From the NCBI GenBank assembly GCA_033558025.1, contig JAUCEF010000013.1, positions 4,519,001-4,583,000 on the forward strand: 64,000 nt of DNA. Reading direction: 5' to 3'. The DNA is from Phytophthora sp. 'mugwort' (taxonomy: Eukaryota; Oomycota; Peronosporomycetes; Peronosporales; Peronosporaceae). The position numbers were made by a program, and so were the translations under genes. How positions within the stretch are numbered: the first letter of the stretch is position 1; every line of letters starts with the position of its first letter. Positions 21,760 to 33,182 of the stretch are shown piece by piece. The notes beneath the pieces are model-generated. The model was given only the letters and a program-made list of their open reading frames with translations. It searched no databases and had not been told where the DNA came from.

Positions 21760-24700
21760 GGTGCTGATCTGTTTGTCTGTGGGAGGTAGGTACCAGTAGT
21801 ACAGAGCGAAAAAGCACCTGTGGCCGAGTCGGCGGGTTTGATTGTGACCGCGCAGAAAATCAGAGCCGTTAAGGTGACGAAGGATGGACGGCGGGACCCA
21901 TTTTCAGATCTCAAAGCGAGAGCAGCAGCAGGTTGCGGCACCTGTTGCGCGTTGACGGTCATGAACGAACCCTGCCTTGACTCATTCACTCGGGGTAAAA
22001 GTGATGCGTGATGCCTTTAGAAAGGCCCAAATGCCCAGTCTGGGTCTTGCCAAGCAATCTGGCGCCATTCCAGTGCTGACGCCGTTGGTGTGCCACCGAC
22101 TGTAACGCGTCGCCACATGGCGGATAAATGCTGTAGATGAACAAGTGCGGCGGCGGCGTCTTAGGCGGCAGCAACTTAATTCACACAAGCAGTCGGCAGT
22201 AAGGGCAGTGGTTTGGTCACCAAAACTTTGTATCCATGTCAATGACAAGCGTCATACCCAATTTATTTTTGTATCAGTGATTACAGTAAGTACACGGCTG
22301 GTGCTTCGATTCGAAATACCTCCTCGCGAAAGACTGCGGACTTGAACTTGACGCGGCGCTTGATTTCAACGACTTTCCCGCCCGCCATGGAGCTTGTTTT
22401 TTTTTGTTGCTACAGTACCAAGGATTTGCAGCGAAGATATCATGCGGTACAGTATACCGATATCATTATGCCGGGCGCGCTCTCTATGGCAAGGAGCTTG
22501 CCACCGCCAGCAGGCCTCACTTACTATATATAGTTGTTTTATAGTCACCTCGGCTTTCGTTCCTCATGCAAAGCACTGTGCCATGCTCGCGAAAATATTT
22601 GTAAACATGTTGTACCTGTAGGGCTTGTTGACTCATGGAGCGGTACCAGATGGAAGTCCGTACGAGGTGTGACTTACAAGTGTGTCGTCGTCTCGAGCGG
22701 TGGGGGCGTGAGGCGGTGCGGAGTCTTGTCGGCTCGACACAGCTCCCACGAGAAAGAAAGTCTCGCCAGAGCCAGTCGCGCACAAGTCCCAGCGTTGCAG
22801 CTCGTTAATAGGGGACATCCGGATCGACAAGCAGACGAGCTGGGGCCTGTGGTTGCATGCAAGCGCTGCCTTGTCGTGCATCGTAGCAATTCGTGCAGGT
22901 CACGGTTCAGATGATGATGATCAAGTTAATAGACGTGGGCTGTACTGTACAGTATCAGGCGTGAACGAGCAGAATGACGACCCGTTGACGGTTTTGGTCA
23001 CCGAGAGGTAGCAGGTGCTGCTGGAGCAGCCAGCAGTTGGTGGCCGAAAACAATGCTCCGTCTTCACATTCCGCTGATCGCCACGAGAACGCACACACAC
23101 ACCGAGGCCAGCTGTTGCGCCTATTCTGTGGCGACTTTTTTCGAGGTCGACAGCAAAAAGCCTAGGACTGTCGAACTCCTGCCTTTGTGCTCAGATCAAT
23201 GCAGACGTCACGCCGGTGACGAAATCTAGTGCCTCGGATCTCATTGCGATCCCCGTAATCCAAGTAGCCACCGTGGCGATTGCGACAACTTCGCTGCACA
23301 TCGCCTATCGCTCACTCGGCCCTTCAAGCTGAGCTTCCCAACCAAGCGACGGATGGTGACGATTTCATCTGGTCAACAAATAGAAGGCACGATTGATTCC
23401 TCTCAGATTGGGAGGATTACAACAACAAAAAGCTGATTTGCTTGGCTGCAATCCGTACAATCTGTACTGCACATATGTCTGCAGTCTTCATACGAACGAG
23501 GTCGGCTGCTGAATTGCGCGGGCAGGCACAATAAGTGAGTCGGCCGGCGTGGTTGAGGACATATTATTCCTGAATGGAGTTAGTTAGCAGCGACTTACAT
23601 GTATTTAGAATTTAGTTCGCAATTTGTGGAACTCCCTCTCAAAAAAAAACGCCACGGGGTAGCCTAAGCGATTTAGAAGGGGCAAAAACGGTTAAGCTCA
23701 ACGTGCTGATATTTAGGTAAGAAAATGCTATTGATCTCTAATTTTGTTGAGCACATATACCGGGGTATTTAAGTGGCGAGGTGCGCTTATTGAGATGGTG
23801 TCGATAAGAAAAAAGCAACGTCCAATCGAAATGATGACTATCATAAACTATACTTATTAAATATGTATGCCCACTTCAACAATCACGACACTCGTGACCC
23901 GGTAGATCGGAAGGCCCTTCGACACGAATGCCAGTCGGTCGCGAACGTGGCGGAGTCGATTTTTAGAGCGCGCTGGAGACGGCGGCGTAGCGAGAGCAAG
24001 TGGCGATGAATAACAAGGCGCATTTCTACTCGGCCAGTACGAATGCGCCTTTTATTCAGTGTGGCACGGGTGAAAGCCGGGTTGCGGGGCGGTATACATT
24101 TTTCTATAAATCGACATGTTGCGGTTTGGCGATGGCATCCGGCAGCAATCTAGGAATCGATTATCTCTAGGCGACGTGCCTCTGTATAGACAGACAATCC
24201 GCCTCAGGCGAGTTCGGTCGCCAGTGTACCTGCTTTAGCGCTTAAAAACACTTCTGGCACCGGCAACCCCAAAAGAGGACAGCAACCTAAGTGCGAGAAT
24301 CTGATCGCAGCTAACCACATTACTGGTACAGACAGTGGCGATAGCAAAATACGGCACGAGAAAAAAAATCAAACCTATTTTTAGCTAATCAAAGAGCGAA
24401 GTACTTTCTACAAATGACTGGAAGACGTGCTACACTTTCAAAAACTGAGACAAAGAAGTGATTGACCGACGGCAACACCGGCGAAGGGACTGTTGCCTGA
24501 TATGTAGTCGCTTAAAAGCAAACTACGGCACACGGGAGCTGCTGGACGAGGGAATATCAAAGAGGTCGAAAGGCAATCTCCTGCTACCACGGTATGAAAG
24601 TTTTAACGCGACAGTACATTTCCTATTTCATTTGCCGTTGTTTTTGCACATACCCGTCTAATATGTGCATTACTGCCTCTCTTGGGATCGGCTCCTATCA

Positions 24701-25150
24701 TATAAGTACAGTGTGCTGAATATATACATTTTAGGGGAAATTCCAAAATGTGACTCATTGGCCGGGTTCACACTATCAGGCTCCGGTTTAGCATGGCGGA
24801 AGCGATATTTGGAGCATGGGTTCAGATTGCCGGCTCCGGTATATCGCTATGCCGGAGATAGGACAAAACCGTGAAAATCTTGTCGTTTTGCGGCCCTCGC
24901 TTTGGGGTACTGTAGCGGATGCACAGCTTCCGTTGCTAACGGACGACCGTCGAGTTACGACATCGCATCGGCGCGCCTCAGCAACCACCGATGCTCGTAG
25001 GTAACCACCAGGAGCGCACTTCTTACACTTTCATAAACTTCAATGCAATCAGTCTTCATTTCGCCTTCAACCACACAAGTTGCCAAGACTCAGTTCGCTT
25101 TCAGCTTATTACGTGACAGACACCCCCTATACGTTCCGGCTTAGCAGAAG
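21760..25150. other. Gene-free stretch of about 3.4 kb
   Basis: No frame here is supported as a gene; the short ones differ between strands and lack family motifs. The left ~250 bases may be leader of the Cys/His-repeat gene. At 24762-24778 the sequence GGCCGGGTTCACACTAT looks like the start of a PIF/Harbinger terminal repeat, fitting the transposase relic that follows, but I found no matching right end. Confidence 0.45.
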
Positions 25151-25479
25151 ATTCATCAGCCAAGCATGGAAAAGCGCACTAACGATTCTCACGACCGACG
25201 TCTGCCCCGATCCCGCCCCCGAGAACAACCTCGCGCAGGGGCGCAGCGCGCAGCCGCACATGGCGTCTCATCCCCAGTTAGCAGCACGCCCAGCACGAGA
25301 TGTGGGGCCGCCTTTGCCAGCAGCGTGCTGCCCGCGATGAAGCGCACGCGCCGCACCAAGAGCGCCCGGGTCGGTATGGTCGAGTTCACCACCAACATCA
25401 CTTCTCCGGCCACGGGCATCACGGTCGCGTCCACGGCCAGCAGCATGTCTCCGGCCACGGACGGCACGGTGCTGGGCGG

Positions 25480-26326
25480 CACAGTGGTAAATCTACGGCG
25501 TCTGGTATTTTGCGAGATGTGTCGAACGCTGTTGTAAGGCTGATGGAGAACTACGTTGTATTTCCTGCGCAGCGTGAGGAGCTTCTAAAGCTGTCAATGG
25601 AATTCGAAGATGGATATGGCATACCTGGCTGCGTCGGGGCTCTAGATGGCTGTCATATCCCGATCGTGCACCCCCGAGGCCAAACAGCAAAAAGGGTTTT
25701 AACCGTAAAAGATTCTACTCTCTTAATATGAGCGCTGTTGTCGACCGTCATCGGCGATTTTTGGATGTCGATGTGCGCTGGCCGGGAACAGTCGGAGATA
25801 GCCGCGTTTTTTCAACAGCGCCGCCGGACGGATGCATGAATATATTCTCAGTGCAGCTGGCGGCGCTCAAGGTGCTGGATTTCTGCAAACAGGGTTTGAA
25901 GAGAACCGGAAGATACGGTTTTTCCTGCTAGCTGACTCCGCCTACGCCAACACCACCCACATTGTGACGACTTACGAGATAGCCGAGACGGAAAAGGATG
26001 TCGTCGTTAGCAAGCTAAACAAGAGGCTGGCTGGCATGCGTTATTCGGTCGAGTGTGCGTTTGGCGTAGCCAAGGCAAGGTGGAGAGTACTAGCGAAGCC
26101 AATCGAGATTGCAAGGAAAAATTTGAACGATGTTCCCACATTAGTAAGTGCAATCTGTATATTGCACAATTTCGTGATCGATGAAAACGACGGCATGTGG
26201 GACGTATGAGCCGAAGAGCGTCGGCGTGCATTTTACTTTGCGAACTATCTCGCACTAACAAATGAGGAAGCCTGTCCAGACATTCAAATCGATGCAGAAA
26301 AAACAAGAAATGTTATCTTAATTTGA
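25480..26326 (+). pseudogene. PIF/Harbinger transposase (DDE_Tnp_4) relic
   Basis: Three reading frames together give a DDE_Tnp_4-type transposase. The first (to about 25695) has SGILRDVSNAVVRLM and GCVGALDGCHIPI with the first catalytic Asp. The second has DVRWPGTVGDSRVFSTA. The third has FLLADSAYAN (second Asp), VECAFGVAKARWRVL (Glu) and SAICILHNFVIDEN. Frame changes fall near 25697 and between about 25820 and 25880. An in-frame TGA at 26207 is followed by 38 more sensible codons to the TGA at 26324. The motifs are intact but the gene is broken. It converges on the Myb-like partner relic, the usual two-gene layout of this superfamily. Confidence 0.8.
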
Positions 26327-26366
26327 ATTGAGATTTCGGGATTCTGTTAGATCATCGTAGCTGGAG

Positions 26367-27430
26367 TCAGCTAAGGTTGAGCCTGAAAGAGTTCTCGTAA
26401 CAACGCGCGCGTTTTCTCGTTTTCCCCTTTCTGTTGAAGGAAGAACTGCTCTCGATCTTGCTGTGCAATTGATTCCATGGACCTTACGGCTTTCGCCATC
26501 ACGTCCTGCATCACGTCCGCGATATCGTCCACACGAAAACACTTCTTACCCTTTGGCGATGACTCCTCAACGTGGTTGTCGTTGTCATGAGCAATCTAAC
26601 CTAGTTTAACCCCACCACAGACTGGCGTTATGCTTGGGTCGTCCTAAAAACATCGCCAAGGGCAGTGTAGCCATCAGAGCTGAGCGCGACACGTCCCTAC
26701 TTTTTCAGTATCTCAGCCCGCTCCGAAGTAGGAACACTGAACCATTCTGGCCACCCCGTACTTCCAACTAAGGTGCCGTTGTTGTGGTCTGAGATCAGCG
26801 TGTAGGAGGATCGCAGCGAACTCAATTCGTCTTCAATCGTTCGCCTTAAGCGCGGACGGAAATTGGAGTCGGCAACAGCTAACTCACCCTCAGGATGAGG
26901 CGGAGCATTAGCGATTCCGGCTAAATACCCGTCAACACCTTCATTCCCAACCGTAACTTTTGACTTCAACGTCAACAAGCGAAATATAGCTTGAGTAGAA
27001 ATATAGCTTGAGTAGACGGCTGCAGCAACTTGCTTAGCTGTGTGGCCGTCAGGAAGTCGCAGTAGCGATGCATCTTTCCATGCCTTAATCAAAACGAGAG
27101 CATCGTCATTTACCCATGCTGTATTTCGTGTAGGTCGCTTGCTCACTGCTTTCCTGCCCTTGGCTCGAGCGTTTGGAGCGCCACTACCACCGCGCCCTCC
27201 ACGGCCGCCCCGAACACTCCGACTACCGCGGCCGCCTTCCCCGTAACATTCACCAGAAGCCCCCCCCCATTGTCGAAATGCCCGCTGCCCTCATTGCTGT
27301 GCGCCTCTCCTTATGCATACATTTCGTTGTAGTCATCCCTGCTACCCGTGAAGTCGCGCATACTGCCACCAGCACAGCAAACTAGATCGGCTTCGCCTCC
27401 GGTAGCACCAACAGCGTTGCCGCGCTCCAT
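26367..27430 (-). pseudogene. Myb/SANT-like partner gene of the PIF/Harbinger element (relic)
   Basis: On the minus strand a likely ATG lies at 27430 (MERGNAVGATGG). A Gly/Arg-rich lead follows, then RNTAWVNDDALVLIKAWKDA, the tryptophan-anchored first helix of a Myb/SANT-like domain, and near the end FRVDDIADVMQDVMAKAVRS. The frame is broken by a stop near 27312, a slip at the poly-G run near 27262-27270, a 17-base tandem duplication at about 26981-27015, and a stop at 26697 before the C-terminal helical segment. Harbinger elements encode such a DNA-binding protein to bring the transposase to the element ends. Confidence 0.6.
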
Positions 27431-30400
27431 GGACCCGCCCTCTTCCAACGACGGCAGAATGAAATCTCAAGATAGACAACAGCCAATCCGTCCAAAAATT
27501 AAGATGTACTGTCAAAGTTGAAATACGGCAGTCTGAACATTCGTCCGGTGTAGTTACATAAACAGCTCCGGTATAATCTAAGCCGATGATGGGCAATGTG
27601 ACCCCCAATAGGTGCCAGATTTGATAGAGCTGCCGCGGAAATCGTATGCGATTTCGACTCGAAATGGTAGGGCAAATAACATGCCATTTCGAAATCACAC
27701 ACCTCCTGAGTGCGGGGGGTCAGGAAAAAACAAATTGCACATGCTATTGCCCAAGCGCCAAGTAATATCCCATACGGCAAATGATAACGGCAACCTTCAA
27801 GAAGAAGAAGCTTCCCTGACGCCGAGGATGCTACCATCACTATCTGGCTATGACCACTGAAGCCACAACGCGGTGCAGACACTGTCACTCAGCTGAGTTT
27901 GCTCTCGCTGTCACGTAACGCCGCGACAAAACCTGCACGAGGTCTGGTACAGTTCCTCAATTATAGACTCGACTGTGATCCAGTCGTCAAAGGGAAAGTT
28001 CCCACCAACTGTTTCGTTGTACGCAAGTGTAATTGGTATTGCCATCAGTTCAGTGACATCTGACCAATCTAAGTACCCTACGAGACTATAGCCACGGATT
28101 TGGAGCTGGCCGGCATGAAGAAATGGTCTACGACCTTAGCGATAAAGACCTGGCGGTCACTGGTTTTTAGCAATGCGACACCGTGATTGTTCGGTTTGGG
28201 TTTTGGCTGGGCGATTTCCCGCGCAGAATTCTGACACCCCTGGACGAAACTTGGAAATGGTGTGTAATTTGTTCGAAAATCGCATGGAGTTTCCGCGGCT
28301 GTTTCGTCAATTCTGACACCCCCTATTAGGTCAGAATTAATACAAACAATTCGCAAAATGTTACTCAATTCAATAAATTACATGTATCATTGAGGTTGGA
28401 GAACAAAGACATTCTGCCGCGACGACCACGCAGCTGCTTTGGTGTTAATGGCTCGAGTGGTGAAGCTGTGGGTTTGCTGTCGAAGTGGCCCATGTATTCA
28501 TCCCGCTTGTGGAGGAATTTCTATAATCTAGAACGAGAGGAGAGGTACTGGATTATCCTACGACGATCTGAATTAAAGAGTACAGTTCTTACTGTAGTAC
28601 TACGCAAGTATATATCAAGATCCTCTGCATACTTATTGTTCCGATAGGATTATTTGCAGTGCGCATGCTGTGGCGTGTTGTTGATTTAGGCCGTCGCCTT
28701 CCTCGTTAGGCTGGTGCAGCCACACGAAGTTGATAAACACAAGCTCAAAATTCACTTTGAGCCTCCATTGAAGTTTTTTGTTAGTTCCCGCATTAGTTTA
28801 TGGCTGCAAACCCATTTGCATTATATCACTAAGTTGTGAGCCCATCGCTTGACCTTTTCGTCTTGCTTGTGGCAACATTAAACTGGCCCTTGCGGATAGG
28901 AGAGGAGGAGGAGGAGACAGCCTTGGGGCTGGCGGGGAGATTGCGAAGTGCTGGTCTCCCCGACCAAGCTGCCCTCTGCCAAACACGCGGTTAAGCCCCC
29001 CCGTATTAATCTATACCTTTTCAAATCCGATGTACCACTAAACCAGTACTACTGACTAATCTCTTACACTTACCCTTCTTTCTTGATAGTTGCCTCTCTC
29101 CCTTCGAAATGATGGCACCCAACGACATCTTCGTCGTCCTCGCAGTCTTATCGCCATCCTCGACACCATTACCTATGTGATCTTGCGTTGGTGCTATTCT
29201 TCCACTGCGCACTTTCAATTCTGCGTCTCGATTCTCATGCCGTGTCCGTCAAACGCTGCTGCCGTAGTTGCCCCGATCTGCTGCCGCGCCAAGTGTCTCT
29301 AAGTCCTGTGTGCTGCTGTCCGGCGCTCGTCCTGCTGCTTGCCACTCTTGCTGGGCTGTCATCTGTCGCTAACGCTGCTGCTGCGGTTCGTGCTTGGCTG
29401 CGCCAAACACTCGCTAATCCGAGGGCCTGATGATGCTTCGAACTAAGCCAAAAGCGTCTCAGTCGACTGGGGGACGAGCACGGCGAACGAGTGTTGCGAA
29501 CCAGACGACTTGGAAGACTGTGGTAGATGGTGCTATTGCAGAGCGCCGGCACGTGAGGCTGGCGACCGATCGTATTGGTACAGCCGCTCTTCGCTGAACA
29601 CGTTACCGAGTGGAGTATATCGTCAGCCCGGGAAAAGTTGAAGTTGCGTACACAGCGCGTTGGATTCTAATCCAGGATGGGTCCGAAGAATATGTCTCGC
29701 TAGTCGACGATTTCAAATCCAACGGCGGTCCCCAGCCATTCGCCGTGTACGTCGCGACTCGTTCGGAACCCTTTGCTCTTGCGATTGGTAACTCGGCGAC
29801 GGGAGGTGTGGCTCCCATGCGCTGTGACTAACGCTAGAGTTTTCGGCGTTCCTGATTTGTTTTCAGTGGGGGCCATCAACGCTTCCTATCTGGAGCGCAC
29901 TGATGCTACCAGCCGATTCTCGCCACTGGGGTATTGCGGAAAACTTTGTTGCGATTTGTCCGGCGGAAAAACCGAGTTACTCGTGTTGTCGGTAGCGTTG
30001 AGCTATGCGAAACACCCTGGGTGAGAACCAATGACAGGACACTGTCACGGGAAATCCTGCGTGTTTTGGGCTCGAACATTTCCTGCTCGCCCCTGATGTG
30101 TAGTCTGTGCGGGCTATTATCCGCTGCCCATTCGCTTCTCCCACGCGTTCCTCATGGAGATGACTTTGTACGGCCGCCACGCGTCCGATGAAGATGTGTT
30201 CCGCCGGCCTCTCGTCGACTTCTGCTTCCTGTGGCTGGCATCCAATTTGTGCGCCGCCTGGTGCTTCGCCGCCCGTAGCGTCTTCGAAACAACTGGCGGT
30301 AACTCGAAACTTTTGCGCCACACTCAATATACCCAATCTTGAGCCTTGCACCCCTTAAACGTTTTGGCTTGGATTTTGTAGCGTTATCTTGAACTTTATA

Positions 30401-30542
30401 TGCATGGAAGTGTTATCTTGATCTTTGTAGACACATCCTCGAGTGTTGTTTATTTGCGGCGCCGATTCCTTGGACGTTGCTTCTGCTCTGTTTCGTACAC
30501 TTGGATCTGTCTTGTCACTTGCTGGGGATTTCCCAGCGGTTC
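27431..30542. other. Gene-poor, probably transposon-derived sequence
   Basis: About 3.1 kb with no supported gene. Short frames at 27499-27888 (minus), 28078-28368 (minus), 29188-29430 (plus) and 29610-29831 (plus) show no motif I can defend. The last (KVEVAYTARWILIQDGS) may be a scrap of retroelement polyprotein. The part next to 30543 would correspond to the 3' end and LTR region of the minus-strand gypsy relic, but no direct repeat was found. Confidence 0.4.
28227..28338. repeat. Small palindrome with a nearby direct copy
   Basis: AATTCTGAC at 28309-28317 is mirrored by GTCAGAATT at 28330-28338, a perfect 9-base inverted repeat around 12 bases. The left arm plus CACCCC recurs as a direct copy at 28227-28240. 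This could be the edge of a small element; no function is assigned. Confidence 0.5.
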
Positions 30543-31260
30543 TCACGTGGCCTTCTCCTCACCCACCCACTTAATGTGGTTTTTGTACGGCTCCGATCCG
30601 CTTAAACTTGCCGATGGTCGCTTCGACAATCCACCCGATGGCGCCGTCGTGTAAGACAACTTCCTGAGGACACGAAAGCCCATTCGGAGTGTGTTACGTC
30701 TTGAGCGAACCGGTGTTAAACACTGGATGCAGCTTGAGGCCAGGCGCCAAGTTGATTTCGTACGCATGCTTGCAGATTGTGCGCACGATAGAGTACGGGC
30801 CAATCCATTTGGGTCCGAGCCTGCGCGAGTTGGGAAAGACGGTGTGGCTGTGTCGAAGTTCTTCGTACTCAGGTACACTTAATCACCGACATTTGTTCCG
30901 TTCTGCCGCGGTCGTACACGTCTGCCATGCGCGGTTGAGCATCCTCCAAGGCGTCCTGGCACTGGCGTAGGACAGCTTCGTGGTGTTCCGTATTTTTAAC
31001 ACCTCTCGTCTACCGCTACGTAATTCACGTCGGCTTGATGCCGCAACAACTATGAGCAGGTTGTGTGGGATGTAGCCGATGCCCGCCTCGAAGGGGGACA
31101 TCTTGATACTTGAGTTGACGGCCGAATTAATCGGGAACTCTGCATCCGCAAGATGTATATCCTAGTTGCCGTGGGGATATGGAACAGCGAAGATATTCCT
31201 CGAGGGTACGGTTCGTCCGGTCCGTCTGGCAGTCACCTTGGGTCCACGGAACAGAACGGC
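30543..31260 (-). pseudogene. Ty3/gypsy integrase C-terminal relic
   Basis: Read on the minus strand with frame changes. Near 31240-31140 are remnants of the DGQTxRxNRxLEEYLR segment and EFAINSAVNSS that end the integrase core. MSPFEAGIGYIPHN begins at 31101. Around 30870-30700 lies GPKWIGPYSIV, the GPY/F motif of gypsy integrases, followed by YEINLAPGLKLHPVFNTGSL. Several stops and shifts interrupt it. No LTRs, RT or gag were found nearby, so this is a fragment. Confidence 0.7.
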
Positions 31261-31479
31261 GAGGCGAAGCCGGCGCACAGCATGTACCTACAGCAGCTCC
31301 GGGCGCAACTGCTCCATCACCGCCAGATACATGGCGGACACGGCGCGTTGGCTACATTGGATGGTCATTAGACTGATTTTTTTTTATTTACTTGCTGTGC
31401 CGACCTTTTTATGCATTCTACATATATCTCTGTGCATTCTATGTATAGGGTGCAAGCTCAGGAACGCCGGCGCAGTGCA

Positions 31480-31830
31480 CGCCAACTCCTATCCCTACGG
31501 CTGTGCCTCGCGGGCGCAAACTTAGTGATGCACCCGGATACACAGTCGCTCGGAGAGTTGAGCCGCGTGCAGCTGCAGCAGTGCAAAGTTTGCAGCAACA
31601 GGGAGGCGAAGGACGGGCAGCGCGTTGGCTCTCGGTGGTACTTCCCCCGTGCAGTGCGAACGACAAGGTTTGGTGAGTTCCCCTACGCTTTGCTGCTACG
31701 GTGCTGTGCTCAATGATAACTTGTAATGTGTTGGTGTCTACTTATGCGGCTTCGTGCGGCTAAACAACGAGGATGGCCACATCTGTCACCAACTGTATCA
31801 TCTTGAGTGGGAACCGGGCCGCGAGCGCCC
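31480..31830 (+). pseudogene. Possible piggyBac transposase C-terminal zinc-ribbon relic
   Basis: One frame reads QLQQCKVCSNREAKDGQRVGS; after a shift the next block reads LNNEDGHICHQLYHLEW. The order (CxxC, Gly/Ser-rich turn, aromatic, then a C-H-x-x-x-H/W end) resembles the cysteine-rich C-terminus of piggyBac transposases. No DDD core is visible upstream, so the call is weak. Confidence 0.3.
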
Positions 31831-32974
31831 ACTCCCTCGCTGTGGGCGCGACATCCAGATGCTGAGGAGGAAAAGCAGAAAAAGAAGCGTCGGCGCCGCG
31901 CCCGCGAGCATGCTGCAGCAGACAGCGCGCCAAAAATGGAGGAGCAAACGCCCGAGGAGGAGAGCAAGGCTGAGGATACGGGCGACGTGCAGACCGCCGC
32001 GGCAACTTCATTTTTTGTGGAAACGGCGAGAATGCCGGCTCCAACGACGAAGAGCGACCGTAGCTCCCTCTGTGCCATGCTTTGCAATAGAGGTAGTTTT
32101 TTTCCCGTGGAATAGTCAGTGCTTCCTTCCTGTGGCGTTCGTCCTTATCCGCGGTGGTCTTTCATTGATGGCCTCCGATAAAGAGACGACGTGCATACGT
32201 TATTGGACAACATGTTAGCTGCGCCTCTCGAAACAACGACGTGGGTGGGCAGCATGCGGAGGTGATTTTGCCAGCGCGCCTCCAGCTGGAGAAAGCGCGC
32301 CTCATACAATAAGCAAGTGGTTTGTCACGTGTACCAGGCATAAGAAAAGCCACAATGAGAGCTGATTGTGCAGAGATTGTCTACGACAGAGGCAGGCAGA
32401 TATGCCCAAGGTTGGTATGAGGGGGGAGGGGGGGAGGGGAAGCGAGTCACCCATGTCCTCTGTGCGGTGGCCGTCTTGATGGCGAATTCGGGGATCCCAC
32501 TGACAATAGCGCAGCACATCACGATAAAGGACGTGTCTCTCTTCGCGTAGGCACGTATTATAAACTCCAGCACACGGAGTTCATAGACAGCCAAATTTTG
32601 AACTCTCCCTCCTCCTTCCCTGCGGAACAATGACCAGATTCTGAAGAAAATTCATCTCGCCGAATCTCTTGCGCCATCCCAGAGTTCACATGGAGGGTAT
32701 CACTTGCCGTTACCACGCTCCATTCGGGATTACTGTTGCACTTTAAATGAAGAACCTTAATGTCCTCCATAGGTGTCTGCTTGCATGTCCGATGTGTCAT
32801 TATCCACCGAAGCTAAAAGGAAAAATGAATTGGGATCATGGCCGCTACAGTATCCAGTTAATTTGGATCCCTCACTTAATTCGAGCAAGACCAATGGATC
32901 AGAAAAGACATCGCTTACGAACATGTGTTTGTGCACATATACATGTGCTTGAGCCTTCGCCTATACAGACGGGA
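31831..32974. other. Intergenic, no gene supported
   Basis: About 1.1 kb after the possible piggyBac scrap. Short frames only; a GA/GGGGA-rich run lies near 32425-32445. Nothing else recognisable. Confidence 0.4.
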
Positions 32975-33120
32975 ATTCAGAGTCTCCGAGTTTTCGATAG
33001 CAGTGCTTCAAATTAAGTCGGATAGCATGAAGTCCGAGTTGTTCGGTAGCCGTGCTTCAAATTATCTCGGATAGCATGAAGCCCGAGTTGTTCTGCGGCA
33101 GTGCTTCAAATTAACTCGGG
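32975..33120. repeat. 49-bp tandem repeat, nearly three copies
   Basis: GTGCTTCAAATT recurs at 33003, 33052 and 33101, exactly 49 bases apart, and the bases between (TCGGATAGCATGAAG, CCGAGTTGTTC) are largely conserved. A partial unit precedes the first copy. The array lies just downstream (in transcription sense) of the minus-strand MULE relic. Confidence 0.85.
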
Positions 33121-33182
33121 TGATTATCACGTTTGCTTGGAAGGTGTGCTAAAAGGTTTGACTTCATTTTAAAACCGAACAA

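Noticed and set aside
22000..25100. Search for tRNA, rRNA, CRISPR or small structured RNA in the gene-free stretch
   Set aside because: No cloverleaf with A/B boxes, no regularly spaced repeats and no rRNA-like sequence could be seen by eye.
27499..27888. 129-residue minus-strand frame with hydrophobic stretches
   Set aside because: It has no homology I can defend and lies in decayed transposon sequence; a membrane protein call would rest on composition alone.
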